Shown piece after piece: positions 1 to 12,800 of a stretch of 64,000 bases of DNA; position 1 is the stretch's first letter, and every line of letters starts with the position of its first letter. The notes beneath the pieces were generated by a model. It saw only the letters and a list, made by a program, of their open reading frames with translations. It ran no database searches and was not told the DNA's origin. This DNA comes from Sabellastarte sp. h YS-2021 (lineage: Eukaryota; Annelida; Polychaeta; Sabellida; Sabellidae), in the NCBI GenBank assembly GCA_964017235.1, contig OZ024935.1, positions 33,149,596 to 33,213,595 on the forward strand, read 5' to 3'. Made by a program: the position numbers and the translations under genes.

Positions 1-726
1 GGCAGAAGTTACTAATTAATAAGACCTAGATCATATTTTGGATACAAAAATTAATGAATTTTGGTCACATTTCAATGTATTTTAATGATTTTAGCTTTCT
101 ACTTGATATTTCTTCAAAAATAATAAATAACTTTTGATGTTAAATTTTAAGTAGGAAGGGGCTAGCCATGGGAAGGAGTCATTACATTTTAGGAAAGATC
201 CAGTTAATATTCTGGATACCAATAAGCTTCCAAAATTTCTGGAAATGCCACCATGGTGGATGCATGTTATAATTTTTAACACTTGTGAGACTGGTCACAT
301 CGAGTTGAGCGTATTGCTCTCTCTGACTGCACCTTGTGTATTTTCTGTTACTAAATTGCCGGTAATCTGAGTTATTCCATAGTAGCCACTTACTGACCAC
401 TTTTAGTTGACACATGAGTAATACACAACCCACTTTTTTTCTAAATTTATTTTTACATACAAAGACTAAATTTTGCGTGTCATTGTGATTTTTTTTCTTT
501 TAACAAGGAAACTAAATTGATATGCTTTCGTTCGGCAGATAATGTGTGATGGAACTTAGAAAAATTTGTGACTCCACAATATTGTTATAAACATATACAT
601 TTGACTTTTAAAATACACAAATCTCCCCCTCTTAAATAAAAATCAACCACTCTATCAATTTGCGATGTATAAATCTGTTATCTTTTGTTTCTTATGGTCA
701 TTGCAATACATGAATAAATATTTATA
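1..726. other. 3' flank of the KY-type gene
   Basis: AT-rich sequence downstream (on the minus strand) of the KY-family stop codon. An AATAAA hexamer reads on the minus strand at 446-451, about 280 nt past the stop, and is the best polyadenylation-signal candidate. Short minus-strand ORFs here resemble nothing I know. Confidence 0.4.
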
Positions 727-876
727 TTAAGACATCAAGAAATTGCATAAAGATTGTGTACAAACCCGACATTTGGCAAGTGTATCATATGATGATGATC
801 CTAATTTGGCTGCTAGCTTGATTTCCTTTCCTGCCATCCCTGTATTTACTTTGCCAGTCCATTCTTTCTGGTCAGT
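727..876 (-). CDS. KY-type gene exon 13 (stop codon)
   Basis: Acceptor GTTGACAG|ACTGAC, phase 0. It encodes 49 residues beginning TDQKEWTGKVNTGMAG, the usual KY C-terminal W-x-G-x-V motif, and ends at TAA (727-729). The whole coding region therefore ends inside this window. Confidence 0.8.
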   Translation of the reverse strand, partial: TDQKEWTGKVNTGMAGKEIKLAAKLGSSSYDTLAKCRVCTQSLCNFLMS

Positions 877-3800
877 CTGTCAACATTAAATTATTACATA
901 GGGATGTTTTGATTTTATTAAGGTGTGTCACATTAGTTAACTAGAAAATTTTGGCAAAAAATGATAAAATTGGGCAAAATGAATTGTGGACACTTCTTCA
1001 GTTTTTCCATGATATTGACATTAACTAACCCTTTTCAGATGTGTCCAGTTACCACCAGTTTTTATGACAGCAACATCAGATGCTTTGGGAACCACAACTG
1101 AGATATCAATCTGTTCATCTTCACATAGTTCTCCATCAGTCAGCCCTCGCAGTTTGCAGCCAAGTCCCCACTTCAAATAGTATTCTGGAAATGGCTTGCA
1201 TTTCTGCATTGGCAGAACCACATGTACTACATATTTGTATACACAAGGTAATGAACCGCTTGTGCCTTGTTCTTTGGCATAAATACTCATCTTGAACATG
1301 CCTGATTTGGGAAATCGGACTATGAATGTAATGTTGTTTTCTTCTTGTTCAAAATATATGTGATTTTCAATCTCTTCACCATCATTGCCCTTGTGCAGGA
1401 ACAAACTTGCACTAAATGTGGAAGGAGAATCATACAGAAACTGAATTGTTTCTGATCCTTCCTTTGATGTAAAGTAGGGTTCTGGGTGTGATACTGGTAC
1501 AACAGTACACCTAGATAAACACATAGCTGATCTGTATGTATTATGTGATAATTCCATGCAATAATATGAAGCTGATTAAGAATGCGTAAAGTAACTCTTT
1601 TTGTGCGCTATATGTCATTATTTATTTATTTATTTGGGGTTTTACGTCGCTTTCAACACTGTACAGGTCATATCACAACGGGTAGTTGGAAGGGTAGAGG
1701 AAACCAGTACATAGAGTTCGCTAGGGTTCTGTACTGTAAACTGCCGACCAACGGCAAGCAACTACCAGCTTTCCCACGTAAGGCCTTGACGGGGATCGAA
1801 CCCCGGCCTCAGAGGTGGGAGGCGAGAGTGTTACCACTCTGCCACCGTGGCCCCTATATATGTCATTAACATGCCCTTGTCAGTGTTATGGTACATAATC
1901 TCATGTTCCCAATAAATGACTGTCAGTGATTCGATAGAATATATTTATCTGCATTTCATACATAAAATACATATTAGGGCAAAAGTACGCACACAATTAT
2001 ATTTGATTTCACTTATTGAGATTTATATTGCTATAGGGATTCTGTGGTGACTGGTAGATTGACATGAAACTATTTATAAAGTATTAGAAGATAAAGAAAA
2101 AAACAATCACCAAATTAAGGCATGATGGAACTAAAAATTGACTGGAACTTTATTGCACTGCCAGATAATCTGTTGAAAATATTCTATGAATCATTAGAAA
2201 ATGAAAATAAAGCATAGTATAAGAAGTCACTTTTGACATTTGTTTTCTTCGTTTAAAATCTTCATAATTACTCTTATTGGGTCAAATGAGTTTTACTTTA
2301 GTATTTCAAGTTTACACACATTTCTCCAATAGATCCAGCTTTCTGGTTTGCTAATATGGGAAACTTCAACTGGTCTGAGACACCACTTGTACTAACAATG
2401 AGGTATGTGCACACCAGTTCACGTTTTCCTTTCACCATTTTGTGCTTAGCATAGATATCTAAGGCATAGTGACCTTTATCCTGCAGTTTTAGGTAAATGG
2501 CAACTTTTCCATTCTCTGTGCTGAATAACATCCACTCCTCCAACTCAGACTCGTCAATACTTTGACTTGACAGTGATATCAGAATATCTACCTGAATCAG
2601 ACAATAGGCTTGTGGATTCAAAATAAAAATGAAATATTTTACACTGAACATTCAATGAAGGAGATGTGTTATTACCAAGATACTGTTTTCACCAGGGAAG
2701 CTTTAATCCCTGTACCTTATACAGTAGTTATACTAACAATTCTTCTTATGACACAGATCTTTACAAAACCATGATAATTACAATGGACAAAGTTAATCTA
2801 TTGGCAAAAATAACACAAAACGCTGTGGACGTATTTTATTTGAAATTTTCAGAAAATGATCGACAATGACACAAGGAATAGATTATTTGGATCCTGTTTA
2901 GACCAGAAAAATATTAAAGGATTTCTATCATTGAATTTATCACCCATATTTGAGATATTTGGAGGTCTGCTCCTTACGAGTGTTTTTGTGTGTGTTTTAT
3001 TTTATATTTATATATGTATTAACACAACAATAGGTATACCCGGGCTACTTCTATTCATAAAATACTCATACATTTATTGCCTTTTGAATGCTGTTACCTC
3101 TTTAAAATAGCTACACTAAGTTTTTCCATATTGATCACCCAGGCTGTTTTGGTCATTTCTGGTCTTTTTGAAGTAGCAAACACAAAATACAATATAGCGG
3201 ACCAGGGAAAAAGTTCTTGGAAATTCCTGAATTTTATCCTGTACAGTTGATGACTTTAGTCATTTGCGGTATCATTCAGGGTGGAATTTTGAACTGCGCA
3301 TGCGCAGTGATTCTAGTTGTACCGCGTGCTCAGATTCCAGACATTTGGTTATTAGAAGTCGAAAGAGTAACATGTGTGGAGTTCTTCAGTGACTTTTAGT
3401 GTTTTTAAATTAATTCAAGTGGACTATTTCTTACTTCTACTAGCATTATTACACAATGGTTGTGGTGTTAGTTTGCCAGCCAATGATGAAGAATAAGGAC
3501 AAAGACAAGATAAAAATGGCTACGGGCAAAACGAAAAATCTTACAGCTAATGAGAGTGCTTCTCGCAAGGAAGTTGGGGTGCAGGATAGCATGTGCACGA
3601 CAGTTTTATCAATGGCGACTGTGGATGGAGCTACTCAAGAGGTATCGAACACTGTTAGATAGACTGGTACTTGTCGTAGATTCAGTAGCGGGGAAATTGA
3701 CACACATGGAAAACAGATTGCTTAAGCTGGAATCGGATGCTGGGGCTCATAGACCTGTGGATATTGCGGCGTTTCAGGGCCCGGCGGATGCTGAGGAACC

Positions 3801-6800
3801 AATTTTCAGGGGTGTATAAGGCGGGGCTAAACCAAAACATTGTCGCCTTAGACAGGTAGCTAGCGACATTGAAATGGTTGAGTCAGAAGCAGAGAGCAAG
3901 ACACGTAAAAAGAAAAGATCTGACAGGAAACCCAGTCATGCGGTGAGAACGTTACCCCGGGAAGAGGTAGCTATGTTAGATAAAGGGACTGATAAGACTA
4001 TTATTAAAAGGAAGCCCTTACCAGGTGAAGGAACTTTATTGAGCGATGTGGGGATTTTGTCCCCAAAAGAGATAGAAGAATTAAGTGACATTGCGTTGGG
4101 CGCACAAACTTCTGGAGCGCATGCCACCCAGTTCTGGGAAGTACAGGCACAAACAGCAGTACCTATGCAAAAGCATCAAGAACAGAAGGATTTGTTGGAC
4201 TTTTTGAAAGACGACCAAACTACTGCAGGGGTTAGATCGGGTTAGTACCTCAGTTGCCTATGACGCAACCGCCGCCGACGGAGCTTAAATCATCACAAGA
4301 TGACCAATGGAAACAGGACCCATGCATTCAAGTGTTGATTGCAGATAGGATGCAACAGATAGAAACAGACGTTAAGAATGAATCTACCCAGGGTAAGCGC
4401 AAACGTTCATGGAGGTTTAATATTACAGATAATTCAGTTAATGCTTCCTTCCGGCGCTGGCCAAACGAGGCCATCTTAGTGGGCCCTAACAAGAAAAGAG
4501 TAACCTTTGACAAACTATCACAGACACAGTTTATTTTAGGGTTTGTCAAGAATGTTAATGACACTATTGATCCCCTCACCCGACGTTTCATGATGGCTGA
4601 ACTTTACGAATTGCTACAACTCATTGAAGCTACTTCATGGCCTGTAGCAAAAGGGGCCTTTATTGCGGTAATGCATGAGATAGAAACTGGGTAAATATCA
4701 TGGATTGATCGACAGATACTTATGCAAAAGTGCATGATACATACACATGCTGATGCTTTCGTACCTCAACCCATGCGGGGACAGGGATCAAAGTCAGTAA
4801 CAAATACTGAGAGACGATTGTTATGCAAATTTCATAAAGCGGGCACTTGCAGAGAGGTTGGTGACGCGCACATTGACCCTATGACGGGCATAACCTATTT
4901 TCATGAGGCGACTGTCTGCAAGAAGTAGGAAGTGTTGAGTGACTGCCTTGTTGTTGACGACGGAACAGTTTACGGACAACGATTTAGTGATAGTTATGAT
5001 AGTCCTCGACCCATCGCAAGTAAAATTGATGTTATTTGTGATGCACCATGCTGGCAGGCGAATCAATTGGACCATATCACTTGGAGTAATGGGGTTGACC
5101 AAATACCTGACCTACCTATGTGTTCGCTCAACCCTGAGACTACACCATTTATCCGATGGGCTAGACGCAAATTTCAGTGGAACATCAACACACCCGTTTT
5201 TGTACCAGCAAGGGGAGTGCTGTGTGTTAACGAAAGCTGTGTTGAAAGTGGGGAGCTTATTGAGTGTGTTAGGGGCCAGTGTGGGGGCCTCCCTGGTTAG
5301 AAGTATTTTATAAAAGGGGTGGGGGTGTGATGAACAGGGACGTGTCCCAATATTTTGCACGTCAGCAGTGGTGTGGAGAGTTGGATCGATTGGATCCCAG
5401 AGTCTTTGTCTCTGATCATGACATGGACTTGCGTTTAGTCGATGCGAACGATGTCAATGGTGTTCAAATCAATAGTGTGTTTTGTGGTTATGATGTTTTT
5501 TATACTTGTGACACTGAGTGTAATTATGTTTCTTCTGATAATAGTTTGACTTTTGATCAGAATATTAAGAAGTTACCTTGTGATGAACAGGTTTTGGTGT
5601 CTGGTGGTAATTGCCCTCCACTGGGCCAGCCTGGGTACACGATGGATGCCAAGAGTGTTTGTGATTATGGCTGTAATTATCGGTATGTTGGCCAGAACAA
5701 TAGTACATTGTATGCAATTCAAGAGTTACAAGAACGTAGTATGGGGCTACTAGTAGTAGTTAATGATAAGAGTCATGCAATTGAAAGCCAGTTGTACGGC
5801 AGAAATAGTTTTGATATGTTGATTGACAATTCTTTTAATAAGTTTGTAGCAAATGACCAAGTGTTTCAATCGGGGGCAATTCACCCCCGCTGTGTCTATT
5901 ATCCTAAACAACTTAATTATAATCTTGGTTTCAAACAAATTGGTAATGCACGCTTTAGACCTGTCTTTAATGATAGTAAGCTTAATGGTCCGGAGGGTAG
6001 TAACTACTTAGATGTCATCAAGTGAGTTATGGAATCTGGTAAACCTAATTGTGACGGCGTGTGCATTCCTCTTTACTCAACCTTAGATATTGAAGCTTGG
6101 AATAAGTATCTCCCATTACATAATGACGGCAGATTGATTGAATTCCTTAATTATGGTTTTCCGTTGGGTGTCCAAGGTAGTGTGCTTGCTAGGAAGACGG
6201 TTAAGAATCATCCGTCGGCATTGGCATTTCCCACACACGTTAGTGAGTTTTTACGCAAAGAGGTACAATTGGGTGCGATGTTGGGTCCTCTTGATGATAT
6301 TCCTTTTCAACAATGTCACTTTTCTCCCTTTTCCCTTCCCAATGACCGTCGTATTATCGTGGATTTGTCGTTTGGTGGAGAGGGATCCGTAAATGGTTGT
6401 ACCCCCCGAGTCATTTATGACGGCCAAAATTATATACTTACCCTGCCATCGTTAGACTACCTACTTAATGATATTATGAACACTTGTAATCCTAGGCTGA
6501 TAAAGGTTGATATAGCTTGAGCGTTTTGCAACATATGTATTGACCCTGGCGACGCCTTAAAAATTTGTCTGTCACATAATAATCGGTATTACATTGATAA
6601 GTGTTTGGCATTTGGTGCCGCTCACGGCACAGCAATATTCCAAAGGGTCACGGATGCTATACGTAGAATTATGCAAGCGTCGGGTATCCAAATATGGAAC
6701 TACATTGATGACCTCTTCGCTTTCGTCCCCGCTGACCAAGCAGATGCGGCTTTTGAGCTATTACGCGATCTTGTGCTTGAATTGGGTTTACCCATTAATT

Positions 6801-9800
6801 ATTCTAAGCTTGTTCCTCCTACAACTTTTAGGATTAGTGACAAGATTACCAGGCAGTTCTGGTCCTTTTTAGTGGCTCACGACATGACAGATTCCCATGC
6901 GGTGGCACCTTTACTGGCTTATACACAATACCTGGCAGATCAGGGCCTCAGTTTCAGGACAATTAGGAATTATATGTCTGCATTAAGATCTAACCTTTCC
7001 AGACTTAACCAGCCGGTTCAAAGTTTTGATCATAGCGTTTATAAAGCATTCCTTAAATCATTGTCTCACAGGAAACCAACTACAATTATTCCTAATGGGT
7101 TCGACTCAGAATAAGTATCTGGGAGCCCCGCTCATAATGTGCGACAGCATGCCGTTGACAGAGAGAGCTTTAAGGCTTAGGATGCAACAGATACTGGTCT
7201 GCATGAATATGTCCCAAGCGGGTCTTTCTTTTCACCCTCTCTGGCGCACAGGAGTGACTTTGGCTTTTGCAAATCAGGTACCGATGGAAGCGATATGAGC
7301 CCACGGGGCATGGGCCTCTGATGCCGTTTGACAATACCTGAAGCACACGGATCAAGTTACAAAAATTGTCCCCCAAGCGTTGGCAACGGCGTGTAAATAG
7401 TTTGGGGGGCTTGTTACCCGCCTTGTGGACAATGAGTTAAATGAGTGTTATCAGATTGATTATAGAATAAAGAACATTTATCCCAAACATTTAGTCTCTT
7501 TATTTTATGGCATAGTTATGCTGCTTCGCAATGAATGTTCAAGACAAACATTATGGATCTCGTTTTGGGCTTGATACTCCCACAGTTTGGAATGATTTGC
7601 CAGATGATATGTGTTTTGAATCTTCTCTTTCCATCTTTCGCAAAATATTTTTAAAAAGTCTCATCTGTTCAAGGGGGCTTTCCCCATTTTACCTTGACGC
7701 GCCCAGTGTCTCTGTGGCACCAACTGTCTAGGTCTATAGAATAATGATTTTGTGAATTAGTTTATCTGTTGCATATTAGAGTCTACCTTTGTAGAGATTA
7801 AGCACGATAAAAGTATAAAAGTACTTAAGAAAAATGGATCTATGCCTTTTGCTGCATATGGTCCTTTTTCTTTACCGTGAAAGCATCAGCACTTTTTATG
7901 TTTCATACTGTTGACGGACTAGTCTAAAATATAGCATTTTATTTAACAACTGGTAAAATTATTATCCTAGCCCATGTATTTACAGCTAAATAGATAACTG
8001 GATCGTAAAACAGTCATGTTTGCCACATACATGTGGAAAGATTTAGCCAGGTCTTAGGTATAGAAGACCCAGAAATATTTGGAAAACAACCAATAACAAT
8101 GCATATATTGAAGAAACAAAATGAGGAGAGTTGACGTCACTAAACTCCAAAACAAACAAGTACTTTTTTATGGACACTAAATAATTCACCTAGTAACTTA
8201 CTGGTCTCTTAGGGTCCTGTGTAAACAGAAGCTCAGCCTCTCCGTCATTGGTTTCAATACTTCCATACTCACAGTTTACTGGTTCGATACCAAGTTTCCT
8301 TAATTTATGTCCCGGGCCCCATTCTTGCCTAAATTTGGGAATATACTAATTGTTAACATCAAAACAGCTATGACCACAAGATATTTTAAAGTAAAGAACA
8401 TATGGGCTAGGGATGTATAAGATAACATATTTTCACACAAACACGTTGCTGCCTCCTTCGTGTAGGGTGGGTAGAGCCTTAATAAGATATATGTTCATGT
8501 GCAAGAGATTAACCTCCATATTTTTCACCGAGTGGAGTTTCTGTGTAGTCTGTGGAACATCGGTTGGTCCTTTGAGGTTAAAGTTCTGAAATGTATTTTT
8601 TGTCTCACTGTTGTGCTGGAGAGTACAGTTATTTCAAAGGATTAAGAACATCACATTTGATAGTTCACAAATTAATATTTTCCAAGAAGGCTTTGAGATA
8701 TGATTTTGTATTCAAAGGTTCAGAAAAAAAATCCTAAGGGTTGGCATTGATTTAGTAGTTTGTAAGTGACTTTCTCTTGAACACCTGTGTGTGTTCCATT
8801 TTATTACGATTACTGATACAACAGTACACCTGGTGAAACACAAATTTATGTGGTGGCTCCATGTGGTATTATGTGACAGGGTTAATTATTATATTTCATT
8901 TCTTGTTACTGATGTCATGATGGTAAATCTTGTTACAGTCAAAATATTTAAAACAAGTTTTTAGTTCCATATTTAACAAACATGACTGTATCAGTGTTGA
9001 ATTCACTAGTATACGAGTCGAATCTAATCTAATCCAATCTACTGCTTTGCAGGCACAATATCATTACCCCACAAAGGGCAACTCAGTGCACTTGTTAATA
9101 AAAAACATTTTTCATAAGGAGAGTCGATTGCTGTTCAAGGTCAGTAGTCCGGAGTTGTGGGTGTGACCAAGAGCAAAGGAGACTAAGTTGGGAAACTGGA
9201 TTTGAAGAGCTGGATTTTGAGGTGTTTCCTGAATGATGTGACAGAGGGGCTATTTCTTATTTGGAACAGGAACGAGTTTCAAAGAACCTGGGCGTAGTGA
9301 CTGAAAGAATTAGAAAATTATTTGGTTGATTTATGAAATCTACAGTCGAAAGTGAGGGTATGAAGTAACTTGAGTTTGGGGGTGCTTTGACTTGCATTTC
9401 TGGAAGAGGTATAGGGGTGAATTAATTATCTTAGGTAAGCTGTAATGAGGCCTATTTTAAAATGTACCCTGTACCTGACTGGGAGCCAATGTAGATTTTC
9501 AGTTGAGGGGTAATGTGAGAGAATTTAGAGGAATGGGTGAAAACCCTGCAGAATGAGTTTTGGACCAGCTGCCATCTCCTTAACTCAAAATCGGTGAGTG
9601 ATACGAACAGGGAATTGCAATAGTCCAATCTGCTGCTCAACAAAGCATTTGCTAAAAGAACTTATGTTTTAAGGTCTAAAAGGGAACAAAATCTGTAGAG
9701 GTCTCTAGCATGAACTCTGGTAGACTTTATGACCTGTGACACTTGGTCTGAGAGAGTGAAGTCAGAACTGAACACCACTCCGAGGTTCATGACATTTGAT

Positions 9801-12800
9801 AAGACCTGATTACCAAGAATACTGATTGGAGAGTAAGGAAGGAGCTGTGTACAGTTAGTTTTGGAGCCTATCAAAATGAACTGTCTTATTAGGGTTCAGT
9901 TTTAATTTATTTCTGAATATGAGGTTTTAAGTGTTGCTTGGGCAGTTCTTTGATTTTTGTACAGAATGAGAGAAATTGGCTGGTGAGAGTGTTATGTATA
10001 ACTAGGTATCATCGGTGTAAACGTGGTAGTTAATACTCCTGTGAAATCAATGGTTGGATGACAAATGGTTGGATCTTTGCTGTTTAAAGCCTCTAATACA
10101 TCCCATTGTATGTGCACGTACGTCCAGGTTACAGAGAAAAATCGGCCAATTTGCAAGGGACAGATTTTTGAGGTTGCAGACTCCTCACAATGAAAAATGG
10201 CATGCACATTTTTTCTGCATGCTCACAGCATAGCTACAAATGCATCCATATCTCATTGATAACCTAAGGGACATTTAGGCATGTGCATTCTCCTTGCTAT
10301 TTTTGTAGATTCTCCCCATTTGTTTACATTGTTTCCATGTGCTGTATGATACACTCACGTGTACCTTGCATGCATATAAAGCCACTGTATGTCCTGTAGC
10401 TAGTCGCAATCTGTTCGTTGATCTTCAAGTAGTGACACTCTTGTTGGGAAAATATACCTTGTTTGCATATGTAAATCTCTGCTACCCCACTACCAGGCTA
10501 CGTTCATATTTTTCAACAATATTTGCATCACACTTACATGTGTATCCACATACGATGGGATGTAAGAGAAGCTTTGCATGGATAACAATTTCTTTTGAGG
10601 ATTTGACTCTGCAATGTGTTCATCTTAAAAGAAGCTCCAGACAAGATTGTAAAAACTGACAGTTTGAACATAAATATGGTGCATATGGCAAGGCGAGTAC
10701 TAGATCTCCTCGATGAAGCAGAAAATAATCATTGGGTCATGAATATGTAAACAATTATATTTGAGTTCATTGATTGCATTTACTGTGATTGAAATTGCAG
10801 TGTGGCGTCTATTATGAGTACAAATTGAGGCAGTAAATGAAAGCACACCACACTATTGCTCTGATAGGCTAGAATACTTCAAAAGCATTAGGTGTAATTA
10901 GCGGCACTCTTGCCTGTTCTTAAAAACGCTGAGTGGTGATCTGTCAATCAAAAGTTTTTTCATTGACATTTTTAATAATGCTTAGAAAATCATAGGTAAG
11001 ACTGAAATAAAACTGACCTGTCGTTCATAGGTAGTGCTGGACACAGCTCTTTTATCTTAGTACACAATAAAAGATACTCAGCAGACATTGAATATATTTC
11101 ACCACTTTTGCCAACAAACAGCTCAAACTTGTATTTTCCAGTAACGGGGTACATCACCTAGAATATCATTGGTACAAATGCAAAGGATCATGTAGGTCTT
11201 AAATTACATTGATGAATACGAGCATAAACGTTCAAAGGGTACATTTTCATGTTTAAAGATAATATATAATTGCATATAAAACATTAAAACATACATATTT
11301 TGAGAACAATTACGAGATATATATATAAAATACCGACTTTGCACATGACAACACCATCCATTTGCTCCAGATATACATATTGAGTCAGCTTATTTCCTTT
11401 GAGATCAGAGTCCATATTTGTATCTTGTGATGACTTCCAAAGGCGGTACATGAAGCATCTCCAATCATCTTTTGGCAAGCCAAACATGTATGATTCCCCT
11501 TTTGAACTGGAGGACATCCATCCCCATTGTGAAAAATGATCCCCAGAGATAAGCCATGTTCTGCATAAATATAAGAATTCCCCTTATACATGCGTGTAAT
11601 TTGATCTCTAATAAAAAGATATTATCCATTAACTAAAAACTAAACAATTACCTCGAATTCAAGTTTAGTAACTGGTCTAACTAGGAGTTGCCAATGTTCC
11701 TCATTTGGAAAATGGTCATAAATAAATTCTTCAGGATCTGTCAGAAAGTAGAATTCATTCAAAATGTATGCTAGACCAATTGGGGCATCATCAACTTCCC
11801 GATAACCCTACAAATAGAAATGGTGAAAAGAAAATGTTAATGTTAAGAATATGTAAGTCAAAGTATAACCCTCAAAGCATGCTAGTTTAGCGTTTGATCA
11901 TATTGTAGTAATTCTCGCCCTTGTTCTGTACAAATTGTTATGAAACAAACTTATAAATAACCTGTTTGACATACTTTTTTTTCATTCTTTTTTTGGTATA
12001 CATTAAAGTACAGACAATATACAACTGACATATTTACTGTTTGTGCCAACTGTTTGTGCCATGACTGCTTTAAAGGGGAGAATTTTCGTACTGGAAAGAA
12101 AATCCTGTGAAATTCACTTTTGTTCACATTACTGGTGTTAGCAAATCCGAGTGACTGCTGGGATACTGCATATGACTGTGTGACAGTGAAAGCCTCTACA
12201 AATCATTATCTAAACAACAATATTGGGACTAAATTCAGAAAGTGCCAGATGAAAGGTTATCAAATTGGGCAATAAACTGAGTTTTATGCAAATCCAAGGT
12301 CTGGGAGAAACCGAGGAGATTACCAAACCCCAGATGGTGGAGAAAAAGACAGAAGACTGCTTCTGTAGAAAGAAAATAATATGAAAAGTCAAAAAAAATT
12401 TACCCCTCCTCGAAGAAACACTGAAAGGAAATTGCACCTAGTAAGCCAAAGGGCATGTCGTAAAAGAGATGTTAATAATGTGGTAAGGACCATTACCGGC
12501 AATACAAGTGGTCAGAAAGGTATACAAATGTAAAATACTGGCAAGCTTGCAGTCATGAACATTCATGCCAATGCAGACACAAGAAATATTCAGATTGGGG
12601 TTTGTATATTTTTATTCTTTAAGACAACATTTCTAAAGTATATATTTTTTTTAGATCATTCACAAAGAGGCAAGAAACCCCCAGTGTTTGACGTGATGGC
12701 GTTAAATATATTTTTAAACATAATACTACTGAGGCCAAATGACCTTGAGACAAGCTCACACCTGTCTAGGAACTCAGAGGATGTGGGTTCAATTCCAGGT

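Larger units (their letters stand above)
3270..7400 (+). mobile_element. Decayed DIRS/Ngaro-like tyrosine-recombinase retroelement
   Basis: Plus-strand fragments occur in the order gag-like, spacer, reverse transcriptase, tyrosine recombinase, the order of DIRS-type elements, which lack an integrase. The RT is intact through YIDD, but everything between the palm and the recombinase N-terminal domain (RNase H) is missing, and a second deletion removes the middle of the recombinase. Stops and frame changes interrupt every ORF. Ends are approximate: a palindromic TGCGCATGCGCA lies near the left edge (3296-3307) and the recombinase stop near 7400. No inverted terminal repeats found. It sits in the intron between KY exons 10 and 11, opposite the gene's strand. 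Confidence 0.8.

Noticed and set aside
1582-1869. 95-codon plus-strand ORF
   Set aside because: It is the antisense of a SINE with clear target-site duplications, so not a gene.
6023-7325. UGA read as an amino acid in the DIRS-like element
   Set aside because: Some TGAs sit at Trp-like positions but others at Arg/Lys-like ones, and the element is also frameshifted and deleted; decay is simpler.
10339-10659. 106-codon plus-strand ORF as a gene
   Set aside because: No domain, splice context or repeat support; within a KY intron.
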